33,393 nt of DNA from Singulisphaera sp. GP187 (GTDB taxonomy: Bacteria > Planctomycetota > Planctomycetia > Gemmatales > Gemmataceae), in the NCBI GenBank assembly GCA_945868575.1, contig CAMBMH010000024.1, forward strand, positions 1-33,393. Direction: 5' to 3'. Both the position numbers and the translations under genes were made by a program. Below the pieces are notes generated by a model. The model was not told the origin of the DNA. It ran no database searches and saw nothing but the letters and a program-made list of their open reading frames with translations. Of the stretch, positions 1 through 7,480 are shown one piece after another (position 1 is the first letter of the stretch; every line of letters starts with the position of its first letter).

Positions 1-734
1 GAGAAAGGCTGTTGAAGCAAGAGGCAAAAAAGCGTTGCCAGACCCAAACGGGTACCGAATCCCAAAAAGGTTGAAGTCGGAAGAGCCTTGGGAAAAGGGA
101 GAAAACCGAGGCAGATTCCCAAAAATGCCAGAGCCAGGATTTGCAGCGAATCGAGAAGTTGCAGGGATTTGACCTTGAGAGAGGTGGCTTGGGTTGGTTT
201 TTGGGGAAATACCGCGATCCCCTGACCGTCCCAAAGGTAGAGCAACTCATCCAGCGAGAGGAGTTCCTCCCCGTTGGGCGGATTGAACAGTTTGGCTTTT
301 CCTTCTTCGAGGCCCAAAAAGAGAACCCAATGGGCGTGAGCGTCTGTCGTGCCATCGCGGCGCACATGAAGGATGCAGGGGGTTTCCAGTGCGATCAAAC
401 CGGAAGGGGTCAACCCCTTGAGGGGGAGCGTAAAGGCGCCATGATCCTCCAGCGCCCGGATCAGTTCGGCCATGCTGCTTCCCTTGAGGGAGCCGACATA
501 CTTTGAAGAGGCCATATCGGAATAGGGGGCTTCAAGACCAAGTGTCTTGAGGGCTGCCATGGCGCAATAAATTCCACAGTTGGGGCCAAGACTATAATCT
601 TCGACTTCGGCTTTGCCCAGTGGAATGTTTGGCTGTGATGGTTCCTGACCCTTGGTTCCAAATGGAATCAGGGCCGCAGTCATAAGGGACAGAATCGTCC
701 CTGTCATGAGGTGCGAATAGGCTGGGCGTTTCAT
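1..734 (-). CDS. C39-like (papain-fold) membrane peptidase, 3' end outside window
   Basis: Translating the minus strand from the ATG at 734-732 gives 244 residues, open to the window edge. Residues 1-30 look like a signal peptide or membrane anchor. A papain-fold core of peptidase C39 type follows: Cys53 in the motif GPNCGIYC, His135 in HAHWVLFLG, and Asn151 in FNPP at the place of the third catalytic residue. From about residue 180 there are hydrophobic, probably membrane-spanning stretches. In C39 proteins this fold cleaves double-glycine leader peptides or acts as a related cysteine peptidase; here the substrate is unknown. The start overlaps the stop of the upstream anchored protein in an ATGA arrangement, which suggests translational coupling. 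No ABC transporter ATPase part is visible within the window, but the C-terminus is missing, so one cannot be excluded. The fold call is good; the enzymatic activity is inferred. Confidence 0.75.
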   Translation of the reverse strand, partial: MKRPAYSHLMTGTILSLMTAALIPFGTKGQEPSQPNIPLGKAEVEDYSLGPNCGIYCAMAALKTLGLEAPYSDMASSKYVGSLKGSSMAELIRALEDHGAFTLPLKGLTPSGLIALETPCILHVRRDGTTDAHAHWVLFLGLEEGKAKLFNPPNGEELLSLDELLYLWDGQGIAVFPQKPTQATSLKVKSLQLLDSLQILALAFLGICLGFLPFPKALPTSTFLGFGTRLGLATLFCLLLQQPF

Positions 735-1858
735 GTGGCTTGGGGCCTCCATCGTTTCCAGAGGAAGAGCCCCAAGGCGGTGGAAAGGATTAAGGGAACC
801 AGGATCAATGTGAGTCGTTGCCAAAAACCCGGTGAACCAAAAACGGTTTGGCTGATTTTGTTGAGAAACTTGTGATTGGCAGAGAGGACCAGTTGTCCCT
901 CTTCGAGGTGGTACGCAATCTGGGGGTGAGAGGATAAATGGAAGGGGGTACCATTTTTTGCGGTGGAGGAAATCACCATTTTGCTGTTCATGGAGCGGGA
1001 AAAGGGCTCCACAACAGTATAATTAATTTGGCAATTATCAAACATTTCATGGTGTTCCGAACCCGCGATTCCGGAATCGGTTTGAAGGAGTCGCACCTGT
1101 AGGGGAATTTGAAAACGGGTTTCCTTGGAATCATAAGTGTAAATAAAAGTGGTTTTGATATTGGAGGTTTTATAGTTCATTTCCTTTTGGGAAACTTCCA
1201 CCGTTTCGCCAGTCGATTGAAGGGACTTGTTTGTTAAAAGTGTTTCCGCCTTGAGTGGCCTAAACCGGACAGGATCGACCCAAATTTTCACCTGGCCCCA
1301 TGGGGATGTAAGTACCAGCAAGTGGCAGGCTGCACCTTCCAGGGATTCTTCCTTCATTTCGGATTTGCTGATCTGAAGCAGTTCCTCGAACGAATAACAG
1401 GGGTTTTGAGTCATTTTTACGACGGTAAATGCATAGTTTCCGGTTAATGGGGCTAGGGGTTTGTTGATATAAACCCGTTTGAAACCGAGGAGATCGTTAT
1501 TATTTTCGAATAAGATTCCCATGCCAATTTGAAACTGGCCGGTTTTTGGATCGTTGTTGATATTGAAAAGACCCGATTCATTTTTGTAGTATTCGAATTC
1601 GTGTACATTTTCGTTTTTAACCTTGTCCGTTTCGTTTTGTGATTCCACCAGCTTTTCAAAATATTTTAATTTTTCGCCATTCTTAAAGAACTCAAATACA
1701 CTTTTGCTGGTGTATTTAAATGGCCCAGCAGAGGAATGAAGTTCCCCTTTGATATGGAGATCTTCCATGGACTGAAAGTGTTGAAGGAGTTTCCGGGAAA
1801 CTCCTTCAACATCTTGTTGACCCAAAGCAAAAAAAATAAGGACGGAAAGTATATGCAT
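731..1858 (-). CDS. Secreted protein with C-terminal membrane anchor, function unknown
   Basis: A 375-residue protein. The first ~15 residues form a short hydrophobic export signal (MHILSVLIFFALG). The bulk is a beta-rich, charged extracytoplasmic domain that vaguely recalls LolA-like or DUF2092-like proteins (for example the segment WGQVKIWVDPVRFRPLKAE), though I cannot assign a family firmly. One hydrophobic helix at about residues 350-368 is followed by basic residues (WKRWRP), so the protein is probably anchored by its C-terminus. It lies 16 bases after the small cysteine-rich gene and overlaps the C39-like gene by four bases, so all three are probably one transcript. Base composition is AT-richer than most of the window. 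Its 3' end is duplicated at 2424-2575 with 17 mismatches in 152 bases. Gene reality is well supported; function is unknown. Confidence 0.8.
   Translation of the reverse strand: MHILSVLIFFALGQQDVEGVSRKLLQHFQSMEDLHIKGELHSSAGPFKYTSKSVFEFFKNGEKLKYFEKLVESQNETDKVKNENVHEFEYYKNESGLFNINNDPKTGQFQIGMGILFENNNDLLGFKRVYINKPLAPLTGNYAFTVVKMTQNPCYSFEELLQISKSEMKEESLEGAACHLLVLTSPWGQVKIWVDPVRFRPLKAETLLTNKSLQSTGETVEVSQKEMNYKTSNIKTTFIYTYDSKETRFQIPLQVRLLQTDSGIAGSEHHEMFDNCQINYTVVEPFSRSMNSKMVISSTAKNGTPFHLSSHPQIAYHLEEGQLVLSANHKFLNKISQTVFGSPGFWQRLTLILVPLILSTALGLFLWKRWRPQAT
749..900 (-). repeat. Repeat copy A: 3' end of the anchored-protein gene
   Basis: These 152 bases match 2424-2575 in the same orientation without gaps. 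I count 17 mismatches, about 89 percent identity. The copy covers the end of the extracytoplasmic domain and the membrane anchor. Most differences are synonymous: only four of about 50 residues differ between the two translations. Confidence 0.85.
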
Positions 1859-1874
1859 GGTTTGACCAAAGTAA

Positions 1875-2264
1875 TTATTCCAGTGTTGGTAACTTTACTT
1901 CTGTGCATTTACCGGTATCGGTCCATATTGGCTGCTTTGGACATTTCATAAGATTTTGGGGCATGGTGGAATCTGTACAGGAAATACGCGTACCAGGTGG
2001 GTCAAACCGCATTTTATTTACCCCTCCTGGTGCAGCGGATTGAGGGCCAGAAATGTAGGGAGTATCGGAACATATCAAGTTTATGTCCTTACAAGTAGAT
2101 TCTTTTGGCCCAATGGCATTGCAATCCGGATCGAGAATCGGCACGATCTCCGCACCGAAAACGCCAAAGTAGGAGCCGCCTCCCACATGGGTTGGCAGTT
2201 GCAGGCTTATACTACACAAACAAACGGAAAGGATGGAAACACCGGGAAGGGTACGACGAAACAT
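1875..2264 (-). CDS. Small secreted cysteine-rich protein, unknown function
   Basis: A 129-residue protein that I do not recognise. The N-terminus (MFRRTLPGVSILSVCLCSIS) is basic then hydrophobic, as in an export signal. The mature part has six cysteines at 48, 58, 65, 96, 108 and 120, enough for three disulfides, and is rich in Pro, Gly, Asp and Thr with no hydrophobic core helix. Support for it being real comes from a Shine-Dalgarno AGGAG at 2274-2278, nine bases before the ATG, and a near-consensus promoter at 2302-2329. It is the first gene of the cassette with the anchored protein and the C39-like peptidase. It could be a substrate or ligand of those proteins, but that is inference from position only. 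Confidence 0.7.
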   Translation of the reverse strand: MFRRTLPGVSILSVCLCSISLQLPTHVGGGSYFGVFGAEIVPILDPDCNAIGPKESTCKDINLICSDTPYISGPQSAAPGGVNKMRFDPPGTRISCTDSTMPQNLMKCPKQPIWTDTGKCTEVKLPTLE

Positions 2265-2273
2265 CAGCGATTA

Positions 2274-2278
2274 CTCCT
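2274..2278 (-). promoter_or_regulatory. Ribosome binding site of the cysteine-rich gene
   Basis: AGGAG on the minus strand lies nine bases before the ATG at 2264-2262. It fixes the start of the small gene and supports its being translated. Confidence 0.65.
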
Positions 2279-2301
2279 AGATGGGAAAAGGAATATCGTC
2301 T

Positions 2302-2329
2302 AGTATAACTTGGCTATTTTGGATGTCAA
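2302..2329 (-). promoter_or_regulatory. Near-consensus sigma-70 promoter of the left cassette
   Basis: On the minus strand a perfect -35 box TTGACA (2329-2324) is followed after 16 bases by TATACT (2307-2302), one mismatch from TATAAT. Transcription would start near 2295, giving a leader of about 30 bases before the cysteine-rich gene. This is the cleanest promoter in the window and implies strong housekeeping-sigma expression of the cassette. Confidence 0.7.
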
Positions 2330-2366
2330 CGTATATTCCAATAATGAATCAATAAAATTTTTAAGA

Positions 2367-2403
2367 CAAAGCTTGGCTTGGCTTGCTCTTTATTTAAGCT
2401 TTG
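2367..2403. repeat. Inverted repeat, possible weak terminator
   Basis: Perfect 8-base arms CAAAGCTT (2367-2374) and AAGCTTTG (2396-2403) with a 21-base loop. It overlaps the stop of the ghost gene and lies between the DUF1501 gene and the promoter of the next cassette, where a terminator would be expected. On the minus strand it is followed by an A/T-rich run rather than a clean T tract, so terminator function is uncertain. Confidence 0.35.
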
Positions 2404-2576
2404 CTAGACGCCAATCCGGTTTTCCATCGTATCCAGAGGAAGAGTCCCAAGGCGGTGGAAAGCAGGAGGGGAACCAGGATCAGGGTGAGTCGTTGCCAAA
2501 ACCCTGGGGCGCCAAATACGGTTTGGCTGATTTTGTTGAGAAACTTGTGATTGGCGGAGAAGACCAGTTGCCCCTA
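2394..2576 (-). pseudogene. Truncated remnant of a second anchored-protein gene
   Basis: On the minus strand the frame from 2573 to the TAA at 2396-2394 encodes about 59 residues matching the last part of the 375-residue anchored protein: GQLV-SANHKFLNKISQTVFG, then the membrane helix and LFLW-RW. The tail differs (KTGLASSKA). A TAG codon at 2576-2574 sits directly upstream in frame, no start is present, and similarity stops exactly there. Bases 2424-2575 match 749-900 with 17 mismatches in 152. Because most changes are synonymous, both copies were probably under protein-level selection before this one was cut. It lies between the DUF1501 stop and the promoter of the intact cassette. Confidence 0.8.
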
Positions 2577-2619
2577 CAGGATGAAAATTTAGGCAAATGG
2601 GTGTTTTATCGTGTAGCCA

Positions 2620-4056
2620 TCACGCAAGGATGGGGCGGATCACATTGCCATGGTCGATTTCCAGGCGCTTGCGCTCGGGGATTTCCAGGCGGCGGCTGTC
2701 GAGGCCCATCAGGTGAAGGATGGTCGCGTGAACATCGGTCACATAATGGCGATTTTCGACAGCGTGAAATCCGAGTTCGTCCGTCGCGCCGTGCACCGTG
2801 CCGCCTTTGATTCCACCACCCGCCATCCAGACGCTGAAGGCAAACGGGTGGTGATCGCGCCCCGATGTCCCTTGAGTTCCCGGAGTGCGGCCGAATTCGG
2901 TGGCCCAAACCACCAGGGTCGATTCGAGCAGACCGCGGCGTTTCAGATCCAAAAGGAGCCCGGCCATCGGCTTGTCGGTTTGGAGGCAGTTGGAGGCGTG
3001 ATTGCCTTTGAGTCCTTCATGGGCATCCCAGGCACCCGCGCCTCCGCCGCCGTGTTGGATCTGTACGAAGCGGACACCTTTTTCAATGAGGCGCCGGGTC
3101 GCGAGCAGTTGTTGCCCAAAGGGGCGCGTTTCTGGACGATCGATCCCGTAGAGGTTTTTGGTCGCCTCGGTTTCCTGGGCAAAATCCATGACCTCGGGGA
3201 GGGAACGCTGCATCCGGAAGGCGAGTTCATACGACTGGAGCCGGGCGGCCAATTCACGGTCGAAGGGGCGCCGGTGGGTGGCAATCCCCCCCAGCTTGTC
3301 CAAGAGGCCAAAAGCGGATTTTTGTTCGGTAAAAGTCATATCCGATTCGGGACGGCCGAAGTCGAGCGGGTTGGCCGGATCGACCTTCACCGGGACGGCA
3401 TCGTGGCTGGGACCAAGATAATGGCCATCGCGTTTGTTCCAATATTCGCGGGTCCCCATGGAGATGAACTGGGGGAGGTTCTCGTTGAGGGTTCCCAGAC
3501 CATAGTGGACCCAGGCTCCCAGATTGGGGAACTCCCCATCGAGCATATGGCGGCCGGAGTGGAACTGGGTCTGGGCGCCATGGTTATCGTCGGTGGTCCA
3601 CATGGACCGGACAATGGCCATCTCATCGACCATGGAACCGAGATGGGGAAACCAGTCGGAAACCGGGATTCCGCTTTGGCCCCGCTTTTGGAAACCGATC
3701 TGGGTCGGAAACAGTTTGTTGCGCTGTTGGCCGTTGGCGTCCCCTTTGACCACCACGCGCAGGTCCTTGAAATTGGCGGGGTTCTGGACATCCTTGTACG
3801 GTGTCTCGGCGATGGTCTTGCCCGCGTATTTGTCGATCATCGGTTTGGGGTCAAACGATTCGAGGTGGCTGGTACCCCCGTTCATGAACATCCAGATGAC
3901 CGATTTCGCTTTGGGAGCGCTATGGGGCAACAGATTTTCGAGCGAGGAGGCAGCCAATTCGCGGGCGATCATTGCATCAAGGGCCAAAGCCCCAAATCCG
4001 AGACAGGAGCGTCCAAGAAACCTTCGTCGGCTCGCAAGCAGGGAGAGATTGTTCAT
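2620..4056 (-). CDS. DUF1501 family exported protein
   Basis: A 478-residue DUF1501 protein, a family distantly related to sulfatases and alkaline phosphatases and abundant in planctomycetes. The N-terminus has a twin-arginine motif (SRRRFLGRS) and a hydrophobic stretch, indicating Tat export. Family landmarks are [16 protein letters not shown] near residue 60, [31 protein letters not shown] with GRDHHP, and the C-terminal [11 protein letters not shown]. The gene starts 15 bases after the stop of the haem-containing DUF1549/DUF1553 gene, so the two form an operon in the usual planctomycete pairing. Substrate is unknown; sulfatase-like hydrolysis of complex polysaccharide is a common proposal but is not shown here. 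Family assignment is secure. Confidence 0.93.
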   Translation of the reverse strand: MNNLSLLASRRRFLGRSCLGFGALALDAMIARELAASSLENLLPHSAPKAKSVIWMFMNGGTSHLESFDPKPMIDKYAGKTIAETPYKDVQNPANFKDLRVVVKGDANGQQRNKLFPTQIGFQKRGQSGIPVSDWFPHLGSMVDEMAIVRSMWTTDDNHGAQTQFHSGRHMLDGEFPNLGAWVHYGLGTLNENLPQFISMGTREYWNKRDGHYLGPSHDAVPVKVDPANPLDFGRPESDMTFTEQKSAFGLLDKLGGIATHRRPFDRELAARLQSYELAFRMQRSLPEVMDFAQETEATKNLYGIDRPETRPFGQQLLATRRLIEKGVRFVQIQHGGGGAGAWDAHEGLKGNHASNCLQTDKPMAGLLLDLKRRGLLESTLVVWATEFGRTPGTQGTSGRDHHPFAFSVWMAGGGIKGGTVHGATDELGFHAVENRHYVTDVHATILHLMGLDSRRLEIPERKRLEIDHGNVIRPILA

Positions 4057-4071
4057 TGCGATTGGTATCCC

Positions 4072-7000
4072 CTATCTGAGGGTGATGAAGTCGTTATGGT
4101 TGATGAGTGTGTGAACCAGATTGGTCCGGGCCCGGGCGGGATCCTTTGGGGTTTCTTTTGTCCAGTTTTGGAGCGCCTGCACACAGGCCTCGCGCTCGGC
4201 ATGCGTAGGAGACTGTCCCAGGAGGATGCGAAATGCCTTGTCCACAAACGCGGCATCGTTTTGGGAGCCGACGGAGTTGTTGTCCTTGCCTTGGTTATTT
4301 CCCTGGTTTTCCATTGAGCCGATTTTTTGGGCGATTTTTTGCGAAAGTTCACGGCTGATTTTGCTGTTAAACAGAGTCAGCGCTTGTTGGGGAACGATGC
4401 TCTCCTCGCGGCGATAGCAATCAAGCACATTGGGAGAGTCAAATTGGGCGAGGAAGGTTTGGTCCTCGTTGTGGGAATGAAAGTAATAAAGGCTGCGGCG
4501 GGTCGCTTGGGTGTCGGCGGTGGGGATGGTGGGGCCACCGACTTTGGTGTCGAGAAGTCCCGCCAGATGAAGGAGTCCATCCCGAACCGATTCGGATTCG
4601 AGTCTTTGGGGGATTTTGTGCCAGAAGGTTTTGTTTTCGGGATCGAGCTTCCAGCCGGGGTGGTCCGGAGCGGGGTCGGCCGCCTGTGCGTAGGCATCGC
4701 TGGTCACGATCATTCGATGGAGGTGGCGGAGGCTGTAGCCTTTTTCCATCAGGTCGGCTGCCAGCCAGTCGAGCAGTTCCTGATTGAAGGGTTCTTTTCC
4801 CTTGCGACCAAAATCGAAGACGCTGGGGACGAGGGGCTGGCCCATGTGTCTAGCCCAGACATGATTGACGATGACCCTTGCGGTGAGTGGGTGGGCCTTG
4901 TCGGCCAGCCAATTTGCCAGGGCGGTTCGTCTGCCTGTGCTTTCCCGGGGGAAAGGTTTGTCGAGGCTCTCCTGGGATTCCTGATTGCTTTCTTTGGCTT
5001 TGAACGATCCTAAAAGAGGCTTGAACGATTTTCCCGGGTTGGACAGCTTTTTGGCGAGTTCGGCGACTTTGGCTTCCTGGGCCTTGATTTTGTCCGCGCC
5101 CGAATTTTGCGCAAGGAGGCTTTGCAACTCGGTGACGGCTCCCAGGTGGGCCGCCTCGGCCTGGGCTTTTGCGGCGGCAAAAGCGTTGGCATCCTTAAGG
5201 GTGTTGGTATCGGCGGGATCGCGCATGGCTTTCACAACCGTGTCGATCGAAGCGAGTTCCGATCGGAGGGCGCGCAACCGGGATTCGTGTGCGCGGATAT
5301 TTTTGGCAAGGGTTTCGGGGCTTTTGGCTTTGGGATCGAGCACAATACCCGGGGCCAGTTCGCGAAGTTCGAAATCGCTCACCACGGTCGTCGCGGTGTA
5401 GGTGATCAGCTTGAGTAGCCCTTTTTTGCGATCATCGGGAAGGGTATAGACCAGGATTTGAGAACCATCATAATCCACAAGCAGAATTCTCCCCTGGACG
5501 CGGATCCTGAGGGTGAAGTCCTTGTTGAGTGTGATCGATTTGGAGACAAGTCCCTCGGCGGGGTAGGACGCAACCGCGTTCCTCAAGGGAGCAAATTGGA
5601 TTTTTGGTCCCGGGGCGTGGGCGCTGGCGTAGATCAGGTTTTCATTTCCATCCGATGCGTCGAATGCAAACCCGACGGAACGATAGGGATCGCCGCCTGT
5701 GATCCGGATTTTGGCGCGCAGTTCGAAATCGGAAATTTGCGGTCCGGTATAGTGGACCTCGGTGCGCATCGCTTTGGTGTCGAGCTGGGAGGCGGACTCG
5801 GCGGAGAGTTTCCAGTTGCCGCTTTGCGGCTTCCAAAGTTTGGCATCGGCAAAGCCCCTGGTCAGAAGATTTCCGTCCTGGGGTGTGGCAGGTTTTTTTG
5901 GCGCGGAGGCCAGATACATTTTGTCGGCGTCAAGGGATTTTTCGGTGCTTGCAATCAGACTATTAAGACGATCCTTTTGCGCTTTGATCTGATCCGGATG
6001 GAGGCCGGGTTGCGTGGCTTCGGGCGGAAGTGTTATCCGTTTCGGGCCAAAGGGGATTTTTCCGAAAATGCGCGGGACGCCAGGCTCCATCACACGCGAA
6101 GTATCGGGCTGGGCTTCGTTTCCGCGAATGAAGCGGTGGGTTTTGACATCGAGGTTGCAATCAAAGACCCGGGGCAGCGCATCTTTTTCGGGATCAAGTT
6201 CCTTGCCTATCAGGTCGCTGCGAACCTGATAGGGCTCGAGGATGGCGCGGAAGCGGTAATAATCGGCCTGGGATATGGGATCGTATTTGTGATCATGGCA
6301 ACGGGCGCAATTGATCGTCATCCCAAGAAAACCCTTGCCCAGGTGTTCAATCGCATCTTCCATCCAGGTGTTTCGGTTGAAAAGAAAATAGGGGCGCACC
6401 AAAAGCCCGGTCGCCCGGAGTTTTTCGGGGTTGTTGGGATAGAGTTCATCCGCCGCGAACATTTCGCGGATCATCTGGTCGTAGGGTTTGTCGGCGCGGA
6501 CAGAATCGATGATCCAGTCTCGCCAATGCCAGATATGTTTTTGGCTATTTCGGACCTCGGCTCCCAGGCCCCACCAATCGGAGTAGCGCCATATGTCCAT
6601 GAAGTGGCGCGCCCAGCGCTCGGCATGGGCATCCGAGGCGAGTAGCTTGTCCGCGACACGGGCGAAGTTTTCGGGGGTGAGGGGTTGGGAGAGTTCGGCC
6701 TCGGTGGGGGGGAGACCGGTCAGGTCGAGGTGAAGTCTGCGCCGGAGAAGACCATCCCCGGCGCGGGGCGCGGGTGTGACGCCTTTTTGTTTGCGGGCTT
6801 TGGCCAAAAGCGCATCGACAGGGTTTCCGGTGAAGGCGCCGGATTTTTTTGGGGGCTGGAAGGCCCAATGTTGGGCCGGATCGGCTTCGGCGATTTCGTT
6901 GGTTGGCGCTTTTGCCCCGGAATCGATCCAGCGAACGATCAAGTCAAGATCCGCCTGGCTGACCTCCTCGCCTTCGTGTTCGGGAGGCATGCGCTGTTTG

Positions 7001-7233
7001 CCGTCGAGTTTGCGGATGCGCCGAACAAGGGGGCTTTCGGCCGCATTGCCCGGAACAACCGAGGTTCCTGCGTTTCCCCCTTCGATGAGAAAGGCAGCGG
7101 TATCTGTTCGAAGACCACCTTTTTGGGTCAGAGCACCATGGCAAGCACGGCAACGGGCGGCAAGCAGCGGTTTGATTGTGGTGGTGTAATCGGGCGGAGG
7201 GGCGGTGCCCAATATCAAAAAGAGAGGCCACAT
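4072..7233 (-). CDS. PSCyt1-DUF1549-DUF1553 haem-binding protein
   Basis: A 1053-residue exported protein with the planctomycete cytochrome architecture. A short signal (MWPLFLILGT) is followed by a PSCyt1 cytochrome domain with haem motif CRACH at residues 28-32 and a likely distal region around RMPPE (81-85). DUF1549 covers about 140-350, with LHLDLTGLPPTEAE and a second CxxCH, CARCH at 309-313. A beta-sandwich insert of LamG or keto-disaccharide hydrolase type lies around 450-590 (NLLTRGFADAKLW, DFELRAKIRITGGDPYRSVG). A helical, Ala/Lys-rich linker is followed by DUF1553 (LANWLADKAHPLTARVIVNHVW and SLRHLHRMIVTSDAYAQ). It is the first gene of an operon with DUF1501. The proposed role in extracellular redox or glycan chemistry is inference; the domain calls are firm. 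Confidence 0.93.
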   Translation of the reverse strand: MWPLFLILGTAPPPDYTTTIKPLLAARCRACHGALTQKGGLRTDTAAFLIEGGNAGTSVVPGNAAESPLVRRIRKLDGKQRMPPEHEGEEVSQADLDLIVRWIDSGAKAPTNEIAEADPAQHWAFQPPKKSGAFTGNPVDALLAKARKQKGVTPAPRAGDGLLRRRLHLDLTGLPPTEAELSQPLTPENFARVADKLLASDAHAERWARHFMDIWRYSDWWGLGAEVRNSQKHIWHWRDWIIDSVRADKPYDQMIREMFAADELYPNNPEKLRATGLLVRPYFLFNRNTWMEDAIEHLGKGFLGMTINCARCHDHKYDPISQADYYRFRAILEPYQVRSDLIGKELDPEKDALPRVFDCNLDVKTHRFIRGNEAQPDTSRVMEPGVPRIFGKIPFGPKRITLPPEATQPGLHPDQIKAQKDRLNSLIASTEKSLDADKMYLASAPKKPATPQDGNLLTRGFADAKLWKPQSGNWKLSAESASQLDTKAMRTEVHYTGPQISDFELRAKIRITGGDPYRSVGFAFDASDGNENLIYASAHAPGPKIQFAPLRNAVASYPAEGLVSKSITLNKDFTLRIRVQGRILLVDYDGSQILVYTLPDDRKKGLLKLITYTATTVVSDFELRELAPGIVLDPKAKSPETLAKNIRAHESRLRALRSELASIDTVVKAMRDPADTNTLKDANAFAAAKAQAEAAHLGAVTELQSLLAQNSGADKIKAQEAKVAELAKKLSNPGKSFKPLLGSFKAKESNQESQESLDKPFPRESTGRRTALANWLADKAHPLTARVIVNHVWARHMGQPLVPSVFDFGRKGKEPFNQELLDWLAADLMEKGYSLRHLHRMIVTSDAYAQAADPAPDHPGWKLDPENKTFWHKIPQRLESESVRDGLLHLAGLLDTKVGGPTIPTADTQATRRSLYYFHSHNEDQTFLAQFDSPNVLDCYRREESIVPQQALTLFNSKISRELSQKIAQKIGSMENQGNNQGKDNNSVGSQNDAAFVDKAFRILLGQSPTHAEREACVQALQNWTKETPKDPARARTNLVHTLINHNDFITLR

Positions 7234-7480
7234 GGGTAGGGGTCCGGGGTGGTGGCAAGGTAGGCAATATTAGTTTACCCCAAGTTGGCCTGGCGCCAAA
7301 GGGTAATTTCGGGATGGCGTCCAGGCGGCCTCCATGGTGAAATATGGTTAAATAATGTTTGGATTGGGGGAATGGTACCGGATTTCCAATGTCCTTCTCC
7401 GGGTTGCCGGAAAGTTCCCCACGAAGCGGTGCCAATGGACCGTAAAAAAGTCAAAACCGTGAGCGCCTTTCGGAGTTGAT

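Noticed and set aside
141..506. Plus-strand open frame of 121 codons at the left edge
   Set aside because: The opposite strand encodes the C39-like peptidase with its catalytic Cys and His motifs, which explains the region better.
2650..4317. Long open frame of 555 codons on the plus strand opposite DUF1501 and the DUF1549/1553 gene end
   Set aside because: It is the antisense shadow of two clear coding genes with strong family motifs. Its translation has no recognisable domain, and it runs across the boundary of both genes.
5458..6645. Open frame of 395 codons on the plus strand
   Set aside because: It lies wholly opposite the haem-binding DUF1549/DUF1553 gene, shows no domain and has no ribosome-binding site; a composition effect.
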